Assembly: GCA_037893245.1 (NCBI GenBank)
Contig: JBAIAA010000119.1
Span: forward strand, 62,001 to 126,000
Direction of reading: 5' to 3'
Source of the DNA: Crossaster papposus
Lineage: Eukaryota > Echinodermata > Asteroidea > Velatida > Solasteridae
DNA length: 64,000 nt
Positions 46,362-63,833 of the stretch are shown here, piece after piece; the stretch's first letter is position 1, and each line of letters begins with the position of its first letter. Position numbers and translations under genes: made by a program. A model generated the notes under the pieces. It saw only the letters and a list, made by a program, of their open reading frames with translations, searched no databases and was not told the DNA's origin.

Positions 46362-46375
46362 CCCCCCCCCCCCCT
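46362..46375. repeat. Poly(C) tract
   Basis: An uninterrupted C run of about 14-18 bases, which on the minus strand could form G-quadruplex-type structures. Confidence 0.85.
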
Positions 46376-46551
46376 AAACAATCCTGCATACAGGCCTGCT
46401 GTGCTGGCTAAACTTTAGTCTTTACGAATGACGACAGTAATCGATAGTGTGCACGCCGCATACATCACGACAATCTTTTCACGCAGCACCCACAAACGAC
46501 ACGGTTATAGAACTCCAAAGAGGGGAGCCAATCGCAGAATGGTGATTCGAG

Positions 46552-46795
46552 AGACTTACGGCCTTTTCGAATCCCTGGCTTCGTCTCCGTCTTTGGCTTA
46601 AGGCGATTCTAGATTCCCAACTGCGAGATTCCCTGCGACATTTTGATGCCTGTTGTGCTTCAGAAACATTCAATCTATGAACCCAAAAGTTAAACTATTT
46701 ATATTTTCTATAATTTATATTTGCTTCTCAGTAATTCAGAATTCGGAGGCGAAGCCGAAGCCGAAGACGAAGCAAAGGTTTCGAAAAGGCCCCTA
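46552..46795. mobile_element. MITE family E, copy 1
   Basis: GGCCTTTTCGAATCCCTGGC then TTCGTCTCCG on the left pairs with GACGAAGCAAAGGTTTCGAA and AAGGCC on the right. The inside has CAAAAGTTAAACTATTTATA and TTGCTTCTCAGTAATTC. Related copies lie at 57487-57695 and 61465-61640. Confidence 0.75.
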
Positions 46796-46886
46796 CTACG
46801 TACGTGCACTATATGCAACGCAGGCCCTGCACGACTGCTGAATGGGTAGTTGACTGACTCTGTGTGAAGTTGTATGCATACAATGT

Positions 46887-47054
46887 ATAAGGTTGTTTCA
46901 CGTTCCGCGGCCATCTTGGATTCAGCGCAAAAAGGGGTACGCAACTTACCCGGATGATAGCGTGTTTATATGGGTGTTCCCCTCTCCTACATGTAGTAGG
47001 CCTACAGAGGGCGCTCTACTGAGCATGCGCAACTAGAACGTGAAACAACCTTAT
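46887..47054. mobile_element. 168-bp MITE between INTS13 and Rab7
   Basis: ATAAGGTTGTTTCACGTTC and GAACGTGAAACAACCTTAT are perfect 19-bp inverted ends. The inside is GC-richer and has GGCCATCTTGGATTC, a YY1-like sequence. Confidence 0.88.
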
Positions 47055-48285
47055 TCGATCAAGATAAATTCATCCAATGTTTGCAGGTTTGCAGACGATA
47101 GTAGGTAGAGTAACTTAGGAGATCTGGTCTATAATGGCGTCATTTGTGGGCGCACTGCATAAGGAAAGATTGTATTACTGTCATCTTTGGCAAAAACTTA
47201 ACTTAAGTAAGTAAACTAAACGCTATTTAGCCATCCGGCCTGTATAGCGCCCTCTACATTAAAATAGGCCTACATAAATGAGTAAATCCGACCTAGTACC
47301 ATGATTGTTTGAGCAAGTTGCGTAGTGGAAAGCGTAGATCTGATGCGTGGGAGATCGATGCCGATGGGGGAAGCAATTAATATGCGCAAAAGTTGAACTT
47401 GAGGATTTTATTTTCCTGCAATGGTTTTGAGTGAAACGAACCCCAAATTTGTAAACAAAAAGTGATTGCCTAACGTTAGCTAAACCACAAATGCAAACTG
47501 AACGGACCCGGACGCTTCATAGAGCGCGCGAGGCTGGAACCAGATTTGCCAAATAACGTAAAATCTCGCGTGAAGAAAATAATGGACTACGTCAGGTTAG
47601 TCGCTGGTATCAGGTTCACCTTTCAGGCAGCGTGTTTTTCACTATACGGAATTTATGTGTAGTACCAGTCAATGTAATGGTCTCGTGACGTGACCTACAT
47701 GCATGTAAAATTACCACATCGACGAGTATACGCAGTAAATAGCGATTCAATGTGGAAGTTTTAACTCGAGGGAGGCGTAAAAAAGTGTGCTATTTCTGAC
47801 AACCACTGCTTATTTATTTAGCTTTGACAGTTACAAGGTAAGCCTATGATAGAAAAGTGATTTGACTTCTTACACTGAATATAATTAAATTGAGTGTTTT
47901 TAGTTGTAAAGTGGCCGGCTTATGCCTGGCACAAAAAGTCGGAAGTGTAATTTTGTCCAAAACGCAATGATGTGGGCGATTGTGTATATATCTGCAGCCC
48001 CGCTCAATAGAGTGAAACTGAAAGGTGTTTTTTATCATTCCAAAATGACTTGATCAACCTAAAGTATAATTCTCTCAAATCTAATTACACCATATTTTGT
48101 ATAGATTTTGAACAGTTTCTTACACTAGGAAATGCGATTTCGAACGTGTTTTTTGGTTACACTGTCTTGCGAATCAACGTGGTTTTGCACGTTTAAGTGC
48201 GTCGTAGCCTTGTCAAGGCATGCGTACACAAAATACCTTAGACTCGTACGAAATTTAAAGCTACAGCCGCATTGGTCGTTTCCCA
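47055..48285. promoter_or_regulatory. Possible Rab7 promoter region and 5' non-coding exon
   Basis: This unique, moderately CpG-containing stretch lies upstream of Rab7. A strong donor-like TTACAAGGTAAGCC occurs at 47831-47844, so a non-coding exon ending at 47837 is possible. In the family a non-coding first exon before the ATG exon is common. No TATA box is evident. The start of transcription cannot be fixed from sequence alone. Confidence 0.3.
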
Positions 48286-49150
48286 AACACAAGCTGAAGC
48301 TTCATCTTGGAGACCTCATGATCAAACACAGATCCGAAGCCAGGGTTGGAAAACAGCCCGGTCATCGTTGACCGAAGCCATGTGATTGGTCCGCACTGAT
48401 CCCGGATAGCGACTGGGGTTAAGGTACGGTTATCCACCATCTTGTAACAGTCGCGTTCGCAGAACAGGGATAGTTTTTACTTTTTTTAAAAGAAATTGGG
48501 CGAGATTCGACCGTTTTTTTGGCGCAGCGGCTGGACGAGTTTATAAAATACTAGATTATTCTTTTTTGAGGTAGACTGTGCAGCAGTATGGGGGTAATTG
48601 CCTGCTTTTTGTGCATGGTTTCTATTGTTTAACGGCGGTTAACCTGTACAAATCCTCTCTATCTATGGGCTCCGTCCTGCGGGTGTCGGGAGCCCCATAG
48701 TTCTTCTAGGGGTAACCCAGGCCCTCTAGCACTACTGTACTGTATATGGGGCTCCCGACGCCAGCAGGGTTGAACCCTATACTAGCCACAAGCTTCATCT
48801 TGCGGAGGCTTCATTCATACAGTTTAGCAATGCGCCAGAGCCACAACAGAACTGAAGCCAGGGTTTGGAAAACAGCTCTGTCATCGTTGAGAGTCGTGTT
48901 TTTTACAGAAATTGGCCGAAATTTTATGGTTTTTATTGGCGCACATTCTGTGTGACTGTGAGTTGATAAAATAGTTTAAAAAATACTTTTTGAGGTACAT
49001 GTAGACGGTGCTGCAGTTTTGGGAATAATTGCACGTAGTTTGTTCAGGGTTTGTGTACCACAATGTTTAACATTGTTAACCTGTAAAAACCCTCTCTAAC
49101 TACATGTATTGGGCTCTGCCCTTTGGGGGTCAGGAGCCCGATATTTCTAG
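48286..49150. repeat. Diverged tandem duplication of about 430 bp upstream of Rab7
   Basis: Blocks at about 48290-48715 and 48788-49145 share, in order, AAGCTTCATCTTG, GAAGCCAGGGTT-GGAAAACAGC, GTCATCGTTGA, AGAAATTGG-CGA, TTTTTGAGGTA, GGTTAACCTGTA-AAA-CCTCTCT and the GGGCTC-C ending. Divergence is clear, with insertions in both. Confidence 0.8.
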
Positions 49151-49849
49151 TGGTAGCCGTCAAAGTCATTGTTTTTAACCTAAAATTTACCACAAAAATC
49201 GAAACCCTGCCCCCTATCTACGACATACCTGTTGACTTTTAATGTTGCAAGCTATGTAGTTTGGTTAGTCTAATAATTTAAAAGTGGATTTTGTTCCCGA
49301 AATAGGAATGGTGCCTGTATACACAATCGGCATGATGTGCAAATTCGCGTTCCCAGGCCGCGCGAGTGGCAAGTTGCAATTGACGATTAGGTTGTTACGG
49401 GCCCAGTTTTTAAAGAACATCTGTGCGACTGGAATCGCGACTAGACCCAAACAGCTCAAGTTTTGGGGGTCAGAAAAGTGAGCCAAGAAACTCGTTCTAC
49501 ACCAAAATAACACAAAAACAAAAAAGAGGACAAAATGTATTCTTTCAGCTTTTGGGATTCCACAGGTTATTTATGATATTTTCAATAGGTTTCAAATAAC
49601 ACAGCTGGATTTTGTGAATTTACTCTTCATTTTTTGGGTAAATGGGGTTCCAGACAGGGTCAGGCATAATAAAAAAGGTTGGGTTTTGTCCTTGGATCAG
49701 GAACCCAAAATATGTTGGGTTGGAAATGAGAACCACAGAAATATAAAGAGACGCCCATACTAGGGGTCAGTTGCATTGAGTTTCTCATGCAGTTTTAATG
49801 GGAGATTTTTTTACATTTAAGTCTACAGATCCAGTGAAAGCAAGACAAG

Positions 49850-56063
<6,214 letters not shown>

Positions 56064-56760
56064 GGCACCTTGTGGTACCTGTTTCTCCCTAGGTCTAAAC
56101 CCATGATACGCCTTCATGCTCCCGGTGAATGGGCCGGGTGCCTGGGTGATGTATACTTATCCATACCCTCAGGGGGAAAGTGGGAGGCAAAACTGCTCAT
56201 TAAAACTAAATCAGTTGCTCGGCCATTGATCAGCTGTTCACAGTGACATGAAGAATTAATTTTAAATGTCTTACAGTTGTCAAAGCTTAAAAATAAACGT
56301 CAAATAATTAAATCTAAATTAAATCAAAGCAGGAAAAGAAGTTTTTTACCAAAAAAAGTGAAACTAGTCGAAAACATCTTTCATTATCTTGCCACAAGAA
56401 ACAAGTAAAATAAAAATAAATTTGTAACATAAAATGCAGAATTAAATTGAGCTAAAATCCTCCCATTTTCCCCCTGATGCTCATTATTACAAAAATTTGC
56501 GTTCGTTTTTTTGTCTTGTTTCTAATTTTGTTTGTTACTTGAGCATAGGAAAGATACCATATCTGTAAATTAGAAGCACTTTGTCCAATACATTTTGTGT
56601 GATGTTAATGAATTACCTCTCTCTAAACGGTCATGATTCACCCCATTGACTCCATTTTAAGTTTTACGTTTAAGTTGCACAGAAACTCATCACGCATACC
56701 TGTCTCCTTAGGTTTTATTTATTTATTATTTTTTTTGGGGGGAGGGGTAGGAGGTGTGTT
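56064..56760 (+). other. RAB7A: Probable Rab7 3' untranslated region
   Basis: AT-rich sequence directly after the stop. AATAAA occurs at 56292-56297 and similar A-rich signals near 56410. No repeat is recognised. Confidence 0.55.
56292..56297 (+). promoter_or_regulatory. Candidate proximal Rab7 poly(A) signal
   Basis: AATAAA 229 bp after the stop codon. Whether it is used cannot be judged from sequence alone. Confidence 0.4.
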
Positions 56761-56946
56761 TAACCTCTTGACGCCGGTATTAATACCTCACTGCACTCGA
56801 TTACATGTGTATGCATGACGGCAGCCTTTGTCCAGTAGCTGCAATGGACCCGAGCGTGGCGCTGTGATACAGGCTGTGTTCTATAGCATAGTATAGCATA
56901 GTACACATAATAAACCACGAGGGAAACTCAAAGGAAAGAAACAAAT

Positions 56947-57068
56947 TGGCAAGGTTGGACTCGAACCTGGGACCTCCGCAATGCCTGACCGGGGCTCTAC
57001 CAACTGAGCTATCTTGACCTATGTTGGCGGTCTACCAAATTGTCAGTATCTTTGTTCGAGGGCGCTAG
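56947..57068 (-). mobile_element. tRNA-derived SINE, copy 2
   Basis: The minus strand has AGATAGCTCAGTTGGTAGAG and CCAGGTTCGAGTCCAACC. It shares the flank CCTATGTTGGCGGTCT with 19823-19940. One base is missing in the acceptor pairing and the anticodon arm is poor. Confidence 0.8.
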
Positions 57069-57486
57069 TCAGTAGTCATGAACACCAGAATGCCGTATGG
57101 CCAGGGATCATGCCTGATTTTACATACAACCTAGGAAGTGACATTACGGGGATCACTCAATGAGGTACGACTTTGTATCTTATAATACACAAATAAACCA
57201 CCTAGTCAATTCTCCTTGTGATATTTTTTTTTGCTAATTTCTCTGTTCAGTTTAAGATTTCTACAACATAGCACAGCTGACAAAAGCATCTGGACTGATT
57301 AGCAGGTCAGATCATAACAATGCACCTTAATTTGAGGGAAAAAATGAAAAGCATATACCTATTGCCAATTGTAAAATACATGTTTATATATTGCCATGCC
57401 TTAAGATTAATAATATTGTTGATTTTTTTTCACTGATTCCAAATAATTTTTGAAGATGTACACCCTAAAATAAAATACAGAGTTTT

Positions 57487-57695
57487 TGTTTTAACCTTTG
57501 CTTCGTCTTCGGCTTCGCCTCCGACTTTCAAATCACTGAGAAGCAAATGGAAATAGAAGCAAATGGAAATATTCAAACTTTTGGATTTATATCTATGGTC
57601 ACCAGAACGTAGCTGGAGTTTCTGCAGTTGGCAGTCTAAACTCACCCTAAGCCTTACCTAAGACAAAGACAAAGCGAGGGATTCGTAAAGGACCA
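57487..57695. mobile_element. MITE family E, copy 2
   Basis: TTTGCTTCGTCTTCGGCTTC at the left and GACAAAGCGAGGGATTCGTA at the right are inverted; the inside shares GAGAAGCAAATGG and CAAACTTTTGGATTTATATC with the other copies in the opposite orientation to copy 1. Confidence 0.75.
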
Positions 57696-57769
57696 TAAAA
57701 AGGTCTTTTAAGAGCGCTCACTTGCGAGCGCCACAGGTGACATACATGTACATGTAGAAGCTATTTTAA

Positions 57770-58256
57770 TTTGAGGCCGTGTCCGAAACGGGTGTCTAAA
57801 GCTACGGCTATTGTCTCCGTCAGCCATTTTGTAGCGCTGTTCGAAATGCCGTCTAGAGCTACAGCTATGGCTACAACGTCACAAAAATCTAGCCGTAAAA
57901 GAAGTTGTCTAGCTCAGGCAAAACAAAATGGCGGTAGCACTAACGTTAATTTTGGAGCAAATTTTCGTTAATTTTTCAATAATAGTGCATTGAATTGAAA
58001 CGAACAGATCGACAAATATGTCAATATCATCAGTTATTTCTGATGTAAACAAACATTGCGTAACATCTAGCAAACGATAATTGTTGTAAATTCTTACATC
58101 GTAATTTTGCGAACACTAATTCCAGCATCGCTTGGGGGCGCAATAACTAGCCGTAGGCTCTACCGTAGCCGCGTCCGCATTTCATTTGCCTTGGCGCCTA
58201 TGTAGACGTAGATGTAGACCGTAGCTCTAGACACCCGTTTCGGACATTGCCTTAAA
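57770..58256. mobile_element. 487-bp MITE with 27-bp inverted ends
   Basis: TTTGAGGCCGTGTCCGAAAC then GGGTGTCT on the left pairs with AGACACCCGTTTCGGACATT then GCCTTAAA on the right. The inside repeats GCTACGGCTA-type words. The 66-codon frame at its left end is not a gene. Confidence 0.88.
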
Positions 58257-59926
58257 CTCCATTTGTTATGCAGATGGTGTGGTCACATCTCCATTTACTT
58301 TGTATTAATTTTTCGGCAACGTAGCGTTTGTGACACCGGTCGCCCAGTCCAATGTCTAAGAAAAGGAATCTATATCAAATTAAGTTTGTGTTATATCCAA
58401 ATTATTTTTAGAATATTCTTTTTCTTTTCAGTCAACGAGTGTACTTACTCGGTATATTTCCACTGGCTTTTTATAATCTCGTAAATGACAAACTGCTTAT
58501 TATCAACACTTAAGGTATTAAAATTAAAATAAGAAAAAATGTAGATATGTCGAGATTGAAGATTCGGCTGTTATTAACACATTTTTGGAGTTGTGTGTTT
58601 TGTGTAATATCACTGCACTAAAATGCTATATGCTTAAATCCCATTTCTCTACAAGCAATCAAACGTTGGATTCTGCAGTTTGCTGCACAAATTCCAGTTG
58701 TTTGTTTGAAACCACAGAGGTAAATCACACACTGCAGTATAATTTACCAAATGTATATTGGTTTTATATCTCGTAAAAAAACACCACAACATCTGTACAT
58801 TTGCATGTAAACAAATTTGTTATTCTAAACGTAGTCTTCAAAATCTAAATTTTGTGTAATTTAACTAAATCATTGTACTATTTTTTTTTCTATAGTAGTT
58901 TATAAAAGAGTGATTATTCATTAGAAATCGGTTGGGGTACATTATTCAGCTGGTCGTGCTGAGAGAAAAATGTCGTGCTCGCTTACTTTTTACAGTTTAG
59001 TAGGCCCCAACAGTTTATGAATACTTACATATTCTTTAAAATTTGAAAAAATTGAAACTTATCCTGTAATTGGGTACAAATTACATTTTGGTAAAGTACG
59101 TTTTCCCTTGTGTTTTAATACCGATTCTTCAGAATAGATGACCCTAGGCCAACTTTGTCTATTGGTATCGATCGTCTGTTATTGGTTTTGTTAATGCAAA
59201 TAATGTAGCACAATTATAACACTTTAGTTTCTTAAAAAGAAACTATCATTATTGGCCCCTAAAATTAAGTAGAAAATAAATCACACAAGACTTAAGAAAT
59301 AGTCTCATGAATTTGAGGAATAACAACAAAAAGAAAAGAATTTATATAATTTGTCTATGATATCAAATTCAAAACTCGTTTTCCCCGTCTAACATGAGCA
59401 GGGTTATTCAACTTAATAGGGCGATTTATAGTAAATTATTTGATGCGAACGATTTTGCCGCCAATAAATGTTTGCTGCGAAATTCTCTGGAATTGAAATG
59501 TGTTCAACTTTTGAGGCCTGATGTCAAAAATTCGTGTTTGAGTATGAACTGGTCTTTACATACATATGAAACAACCAAATTATTAGGGATTTTCATTTAA
59601 ATCAGATATATGGTTGTAATGACTGTGAAACGGGCTCATCATCACATAGTCTGGTAGGGACGGTTTTTGGGTGGTTAAATTATTCTCTTGCTCCCGAGTC
59701 GAGCAGATGAAACTGTTCTTTACGTAGCGTTTCATGGTGAATACCTTGTGATGTTTGAGGGTGCATTGAGAATTTCTCCCTGCATGCTGTTTTCATATTT
59801 CCTGACTGCCATTATTAAAAAAAATGGTAACAATCTTAGCTACAACTGTTACCGCTATTAAAAGATGATTTCCTTGGTTGAATGTCGTTCCTTCTCACCA
59901 ATGTAATGTTATAGCAACCAAACTCT
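58257..59926. other. AT-rich, repeat-poor stretch
   Basis: No tandem or inverted repeats are evident, and no coding frame of note. It could be an extended Rab7 3' untranslated region or intergenic DNA. Confidence 0.4.
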
Positions 59927-60022
59927 CCAGAGTTGTAATAACACAGCTTGTGTCACTGCGAGTCAATGATTAAACTCGATTCCACTTGAGTCACTAAATT
60001 CAGTGACTCATTACAACTCTGG
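59927..60022. mobile_element. 96-bp palindromic MITE
   Basis: CCAGAGTTGTAATAACACAG and GTGACTCATTACAACTCTGG are inverted ends; TTGAGTCA- and GAGTCAATGATT-type words pair inside. Confidence 0.8.
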
Positions 60023-60493
60023 CTTTCTCCGAGGTTCGAAGAAAAAGTAAGATATGAATTGTTGTCGAAGCTTTTAGAAATTAAGAAACAAGTACTAACA
60101 ATACATTGTTGGGAAACGAAACCGATTGTTAGATTTAAGGGAATTTACTTTATTAACTATGGTATACATAAACCTAAAGTTCCGTGATTACACAATGCTT
60201 CAAATAGACAAATTCCAATTGTTAGTGAAGAATCTTACATGCTCTTGTTAAATTACGATTCTCGTTTCTTTTGCAACACATTTTGCTCTGTGATTGTCCA
60301 TTATGTTGATTGTCTTTATTTCATTTGAAAACCTTTTTTCTTTTTTTTTGGTCGATGTAATAATGAAGAAAAATGTATAATACAGTCATAGAGACTCCTT
60401 AGTTCTTTAAGTATGGTATATGAACCTGTTTTATTGTTTTGGTACATGATTTACTTGTACTGGTATAAATATCAAATCACTGTGGTAAATGAA

Positions 60494-60499
60494 AATAAA
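60494..60499 (+). promoter_or_regulatory. Candidate distal poly(A) signal
   Basis: AATAAAGAATTTTGG at the end of the repeat-poor AT-rich stretch. It could end a very long Rab7 transcript form, but this is speculative. Confidence 0.3.
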
Positions 60500-60551
60500 G
60501 AATTTTGGTAATACAAGTAGATTGGGTGTAGGTTTGAGTCTGTTATTTCCA

Positions 60552-60705
60552 CAGGAGTCGGGTTGGTGTAGCGGTTCTTTCTTCGCTTTTCACCGCTGTA
60601 ATCCGAGTTCGAATCCAGCCTGGGCCAATGTGTGGATTGGGTTTTCCCTAGGATATTCTTCTGGGGTTTTCAGGTATAAAGAATCAATAATAATAAATGT
60701 AACAT
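60552..60705 (+). mobile_element. tRNA-derived SINE, second family, short copy
   Basis: GGAGTCGGGTTGGTGTAGCG (box A region), CCGAGTTCGAATCCAGCCTG (box B) and GGATATTCTTCTGGGGTTTT match the minus-strand copy at 31433-31690. It ends in an AATAATAATAAATG tail. Confidence 0.85.
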
Positions 60706-60896
60706 GCTCTTAAATTGACGGTAACATTAATAGAAAACCTGTTAATACATTCAGTGTATTTACAATGTATGAACATGTACATGTTCCGAAGGATTATTAA
60801 AACAAACAAAAACACTGACTCGGGTTGGACTGGAATCCACGACCTGCTTTCTCTAATGCACTTGATGTTGAATGCAAATCAAAGGTCTGCAGATTG

Positions 60897-61140
60897 TTAA
60901 CCAGTTCGCACCGGATGAGGTATATAAACGCAAAGTTTTCCCCAAAATTCAAAACGGATGACGCATAAACACGTAAAGTTCAAGTTTGGAAATGTCTGCC
61001 AGCAGCGAACAAGGCCGGAAATGCGTGGGTGTGCCCGGCCGGCACTATCGGCCTGAACCCGCTTCGGATCGAGTTTTGTTAAAAATAATCCCGCCCCTCG
61101 GCTCGGTGATGTTAAAATAATTCCCACGCGAACTGGTTAA
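60897..61140. mobile_element. MITE family A, copy 6 (complete)
   Basis: TTAACCAGTTCGCACCGGAT at the left and TTCCCACGCGAACTGGTTAA at the right. The inside holds TATATAAACGCAAAGTTTTC and GCAAGGCCGGAAATGCG. It is one of the best-preserved copies. Confidence 0.93.
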
Positions 61141-61464
61141 AATTTATTAGTAATTAGTATTGATGGAATCTGAAACCTGAGATAAGTTATTTATCAATTT
61201 AGACTATGTAACTGTGTGGCGCAATGACTGGGTTTATCAGCAATGTGAATTATAGTTACATAATGACGTCCTGATCAAAATGGCAGAGCCCGAGTGCCTA
61301 ATACCAATTTATAACGCGGGTTTGTTCAAAAACAAAAAAGTCGTCATGTATTTTTATTTTATTCCCATTTATTTATTGGTCTTTTTTCCCCTTTTTTTTG
61401 GAAGAATATTTACGCACATCTGTTCCCGCTAGGTGGAATCGAATGACGTCATAGGAGTTTTTTC

Positions 61465-61640
61465 CCCGAAACCTTAATACCAAACAAGCTTCGGCTTCGC
61501 TTCCGAATGAGAAGCAGATCTAATTAGAACAACCAAAAATATTCGAACTTTTGGGTTCGTATCAACAACGGATTGAAGCACAACAGGCAACAGTATAATG
61601 TGTCTATCTAGAGTTCCCGAAGTTGGGAGCTTAAAAAAAT
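61465..61640. mobile_element. MITE family E, copy 3 (partial)
   Basis: GCTTCGGCTTCGCTTCCGAA, GAGAAGCAGATCTAATTAGA, CGAACTTTTGGGTTCGTATC and CACAACAGGCAACA match copies 1 and 2, but the far end is eroded. Confidence 0.65.
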
Positions 61641-61676
61641 CACTTTCAGATGAAGCTGTACAAGTGAATACATCAC

Positions 61677-61855
61677 GTGAATTTTCCGTTTCGGTGGGTT
61701 ATTTTCGGTTATTTTTCGGTTTATTTCGGGTTTTTTAACAACATAATCCGACCCGACCCGAAAATCACAAACGCAAAACCGAAACCAATCCGAACCGACC
61801 CGAAGTTGGTTTCGGGTCGGTTCAAACTGGTTCCAACTGGTACGGTTCAAATGGG
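61677..61855. repeat. Low-complexity TTTCGG/CCGAAA-rich inverted sequence
   Basis: TTTTCGGTT-type words on the left and ACCGAAACC, GACCCGAA and GGTTTCGGGTCGG on the right are partly inverted. It resembles a degenerate DNA transposon end; open frames on both strands are by-products. Confidence 0.55.
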
Positions 61856-62301
61856 AAATTCCCTCATTGAACTTGCGCAATATGCAACGAATGTGTAAGT
61901 TTCTGAAATTCTGGCCAAGCTATAACTTTGGGTTAAAATCGAGCGTAAAGTCTGAGTTTAGTAAAGACTCAAAAATGGTGAGTACGAGCAGTATTACTAG
62001 AATATAAATACTTTGGGTCTTCGTCGTTCTTTCCATTGATTTTGATATCAAACAGAAACATATTTTTGTGAAATAACAGCAAATCTTGACAAACTTTTTG
62101 GGGCATTGTTAAAATGTTGGATAGTTCCGGGTACGGGCATTCACATTGCAACCACAAAGAATACAATCGGAATTGCGCACAAAGCACAGCGTGAAGCGAT
62201 CTAACCATTAATATGGACAATATTTGTTTGTGAACTTGAGAAATACATGATGTATCAAGTATCAAGTCGGCAAAATCAAAAATTGAGATATGGGTATTTC
62301 T

Positions 62302-63824
62302 TAGTCCGAGTAATACTGGACTCTAGTTATCGCTCTTTTAACATTTGGACATCATCTGGCGCTAGAGTCCGAGGTCGGGCAATATAAAACATTCAGAATG
62401 TCTTAAATGTGATTAAAAAAGTCGCACAAATCCCTAACAAAATACCTTAAAATCACCTAAATATCCTTCCATGTGTGTCCAAGTACGCCGGGGTGGTCTT
62501 CGGGGGTACTCACGATCAATTATTTGCTTGCAAATCAAGGAAATTCGACCCAGTATTCGAGCGACTACTGCACAGTTGCTGTTCACGTCCTGGAGAGAAT
62601 ATGGACAGCGTGCGCGCGCATCATGTCAGTGACGTAACAGGTCAAAGTGTATCGACCGGCGGTAAACAACAAGCGCGCGGCGCAGCGACTGTTTTATGTC
62701 ATGGCACAAGCAGTACGGTGGCTGCGTGCTGATGAGGAGACACCAATCGCTCTCGGGCGGGGAAAGCGCACAATGCTTGCAATCGCGAGGAGTATGACAA
62801 TGCAAAATACTAATGTTTATTATAATCATAAAAAAACAATAATAATAATTTCGGTTAAGTGAAGTGAAATGGTAAATTATAATGCCTTCCTAGATGCGGA
62901 TCCGCTCGCGAGGGGCGGAATTCCGAAGTGAAACGGAATTCCGAAGTGAAACTATAAGGCACGTTCATCTCCCCTCTCTTCAGTGTGACATCTCAGATTC
63001 CAATGGCGAGAACAAAAATATTATGGGCATGCTCCCCATAGAGAGAGATAGAGTCATATCTCAAATGGACCGTTTGTTTTTCGAACACGAAAGGGGGCCT
63101 AGGCCGCCATGCGATGTTTTTACCATGGGTGGACTTGCCATCGCAGGGAGGTTCTTGACAAATCCCCATGGGCCGGTGTCATATGAAAATCAGACTCTTA
63201 TGAAACACGTACGGACCATTCTCCTTAGAGAGGTTTAACATTATAATTTACCATTTCACTTCACTTAACCGAAATTATTATTATTGTTTTTTTTATGATT
63301 ATAATAAACATTAGTATTTTGCATTGTCATACTCCTCGCGATTGCAAGTATTGTGCGCTATCCCCGCCCGAGAGCGATTGGTGTCTCCTCATCAGCACGC
63401 AGCCACCATACTGCTTGTGCCATGACATAAAACAGTCGCTGCGCCGCGCGCTTGTTGTTTACCGCCGGTCGATACACTTTGACCTGTTACGTCACTGACA
63501 TGATGCGCGCGCACGCTGTTCATATTCTCTCCAGGACGTGAACAGCAACTGTGCAGTACTTAGTCGCTCGAATACTGGGTCGAATTTCCTTGATTTGCAA
63601 GCAAATAATTGATCGTGAGTACCCCCGAAGACCACCCCGGCGTACTTGGACACACATGGAAGGATATTTAGGTGATTTTAAGGTATTTTGTTAGGGATTT
63701 GTGCGACTTTTTTAATCACATTTAAGACATTCTGAATGTTTTATATTGCCCGACCTCGGACTACTCCGCCAGATGATGTCCAAATGTTAAAAGAGCGATA
63801 ACTAGAGTCCAGTAACTCGGACTA
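62302..63824. mobile_element. Complete foldback (MULE-like) DNA transposon
   Basis: Arms 62302-62884 and 63239-63824 are long inverted copies of about 583-586 bp with few differences. The tips are TAGTCCGAGTAATACTGG and CCAGTAACTCGGACTA. The element is flanked by a perfect 9-bp duplication GGTATTTCT (62293-62301 and 63825-63833). Nine-base duplications with very long inverted repeats are typical of Mutator-like and foldback elements. Only the 354-bp centre is unique, and no transposase is present. Confidence 0.95.
62894..63238 (+). CDS. 114-codon open frame filling the foldback centre
   Basis: The frame starts at ATG 62894, ten bases inside the left arm boundary, and its TAA ends exactly where the right arm begins. 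The protein has an 18-bp duplication near its start giving EFRSETEFRSET, then MGMLPIERDRVISQMDRLFF and PPCDVFTMGGLAIAGRFL. I do not recognise the family and see no nuclease or transposase motif. It may be a captured host sequence or chance. Confidence 0.4.
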   Translation: MRIRSRGAEFRSETEFRSETIRHVHLPSLQCDISDSNGENKNIMGMLPIERDRVISQMDRLFFEHERGPRPPCDVFTMGGLAIAGRFLTNPHGPVSYENQTLMKHVRTILLREV

Positions 63825-63833
63825 GGTATTTCT

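Larger units (their letters stand above)
45105..46550. promoter_or_regulatory. Probable INTS13 upstream region with repeats
   Basis: No TATA box or clear CpG island is visible at the ATG; the true transcription start may lie several hundred bases further up. The stretch holds the inverted repeat at 45309-45584, family B at 45680-45828, an AT-rich block and a poly(C) run at about 46362-46375. Confidence 0.3.

Noticed and set aside
46653-46841. Short secreted-protein-like frame (LFIFSIIYICFSV then lysine-rich)
   Set aside because: It lies within MITE family E and is built from its GAAGCCGAAG arm; no supporting gene signals.
61608-61898. Frames of 73-90 codons on both strands
   Set aside because: Derived from TTTCGG/CCGAAA low-complexity inverted sequence; mirrored peptides on opposite strands.
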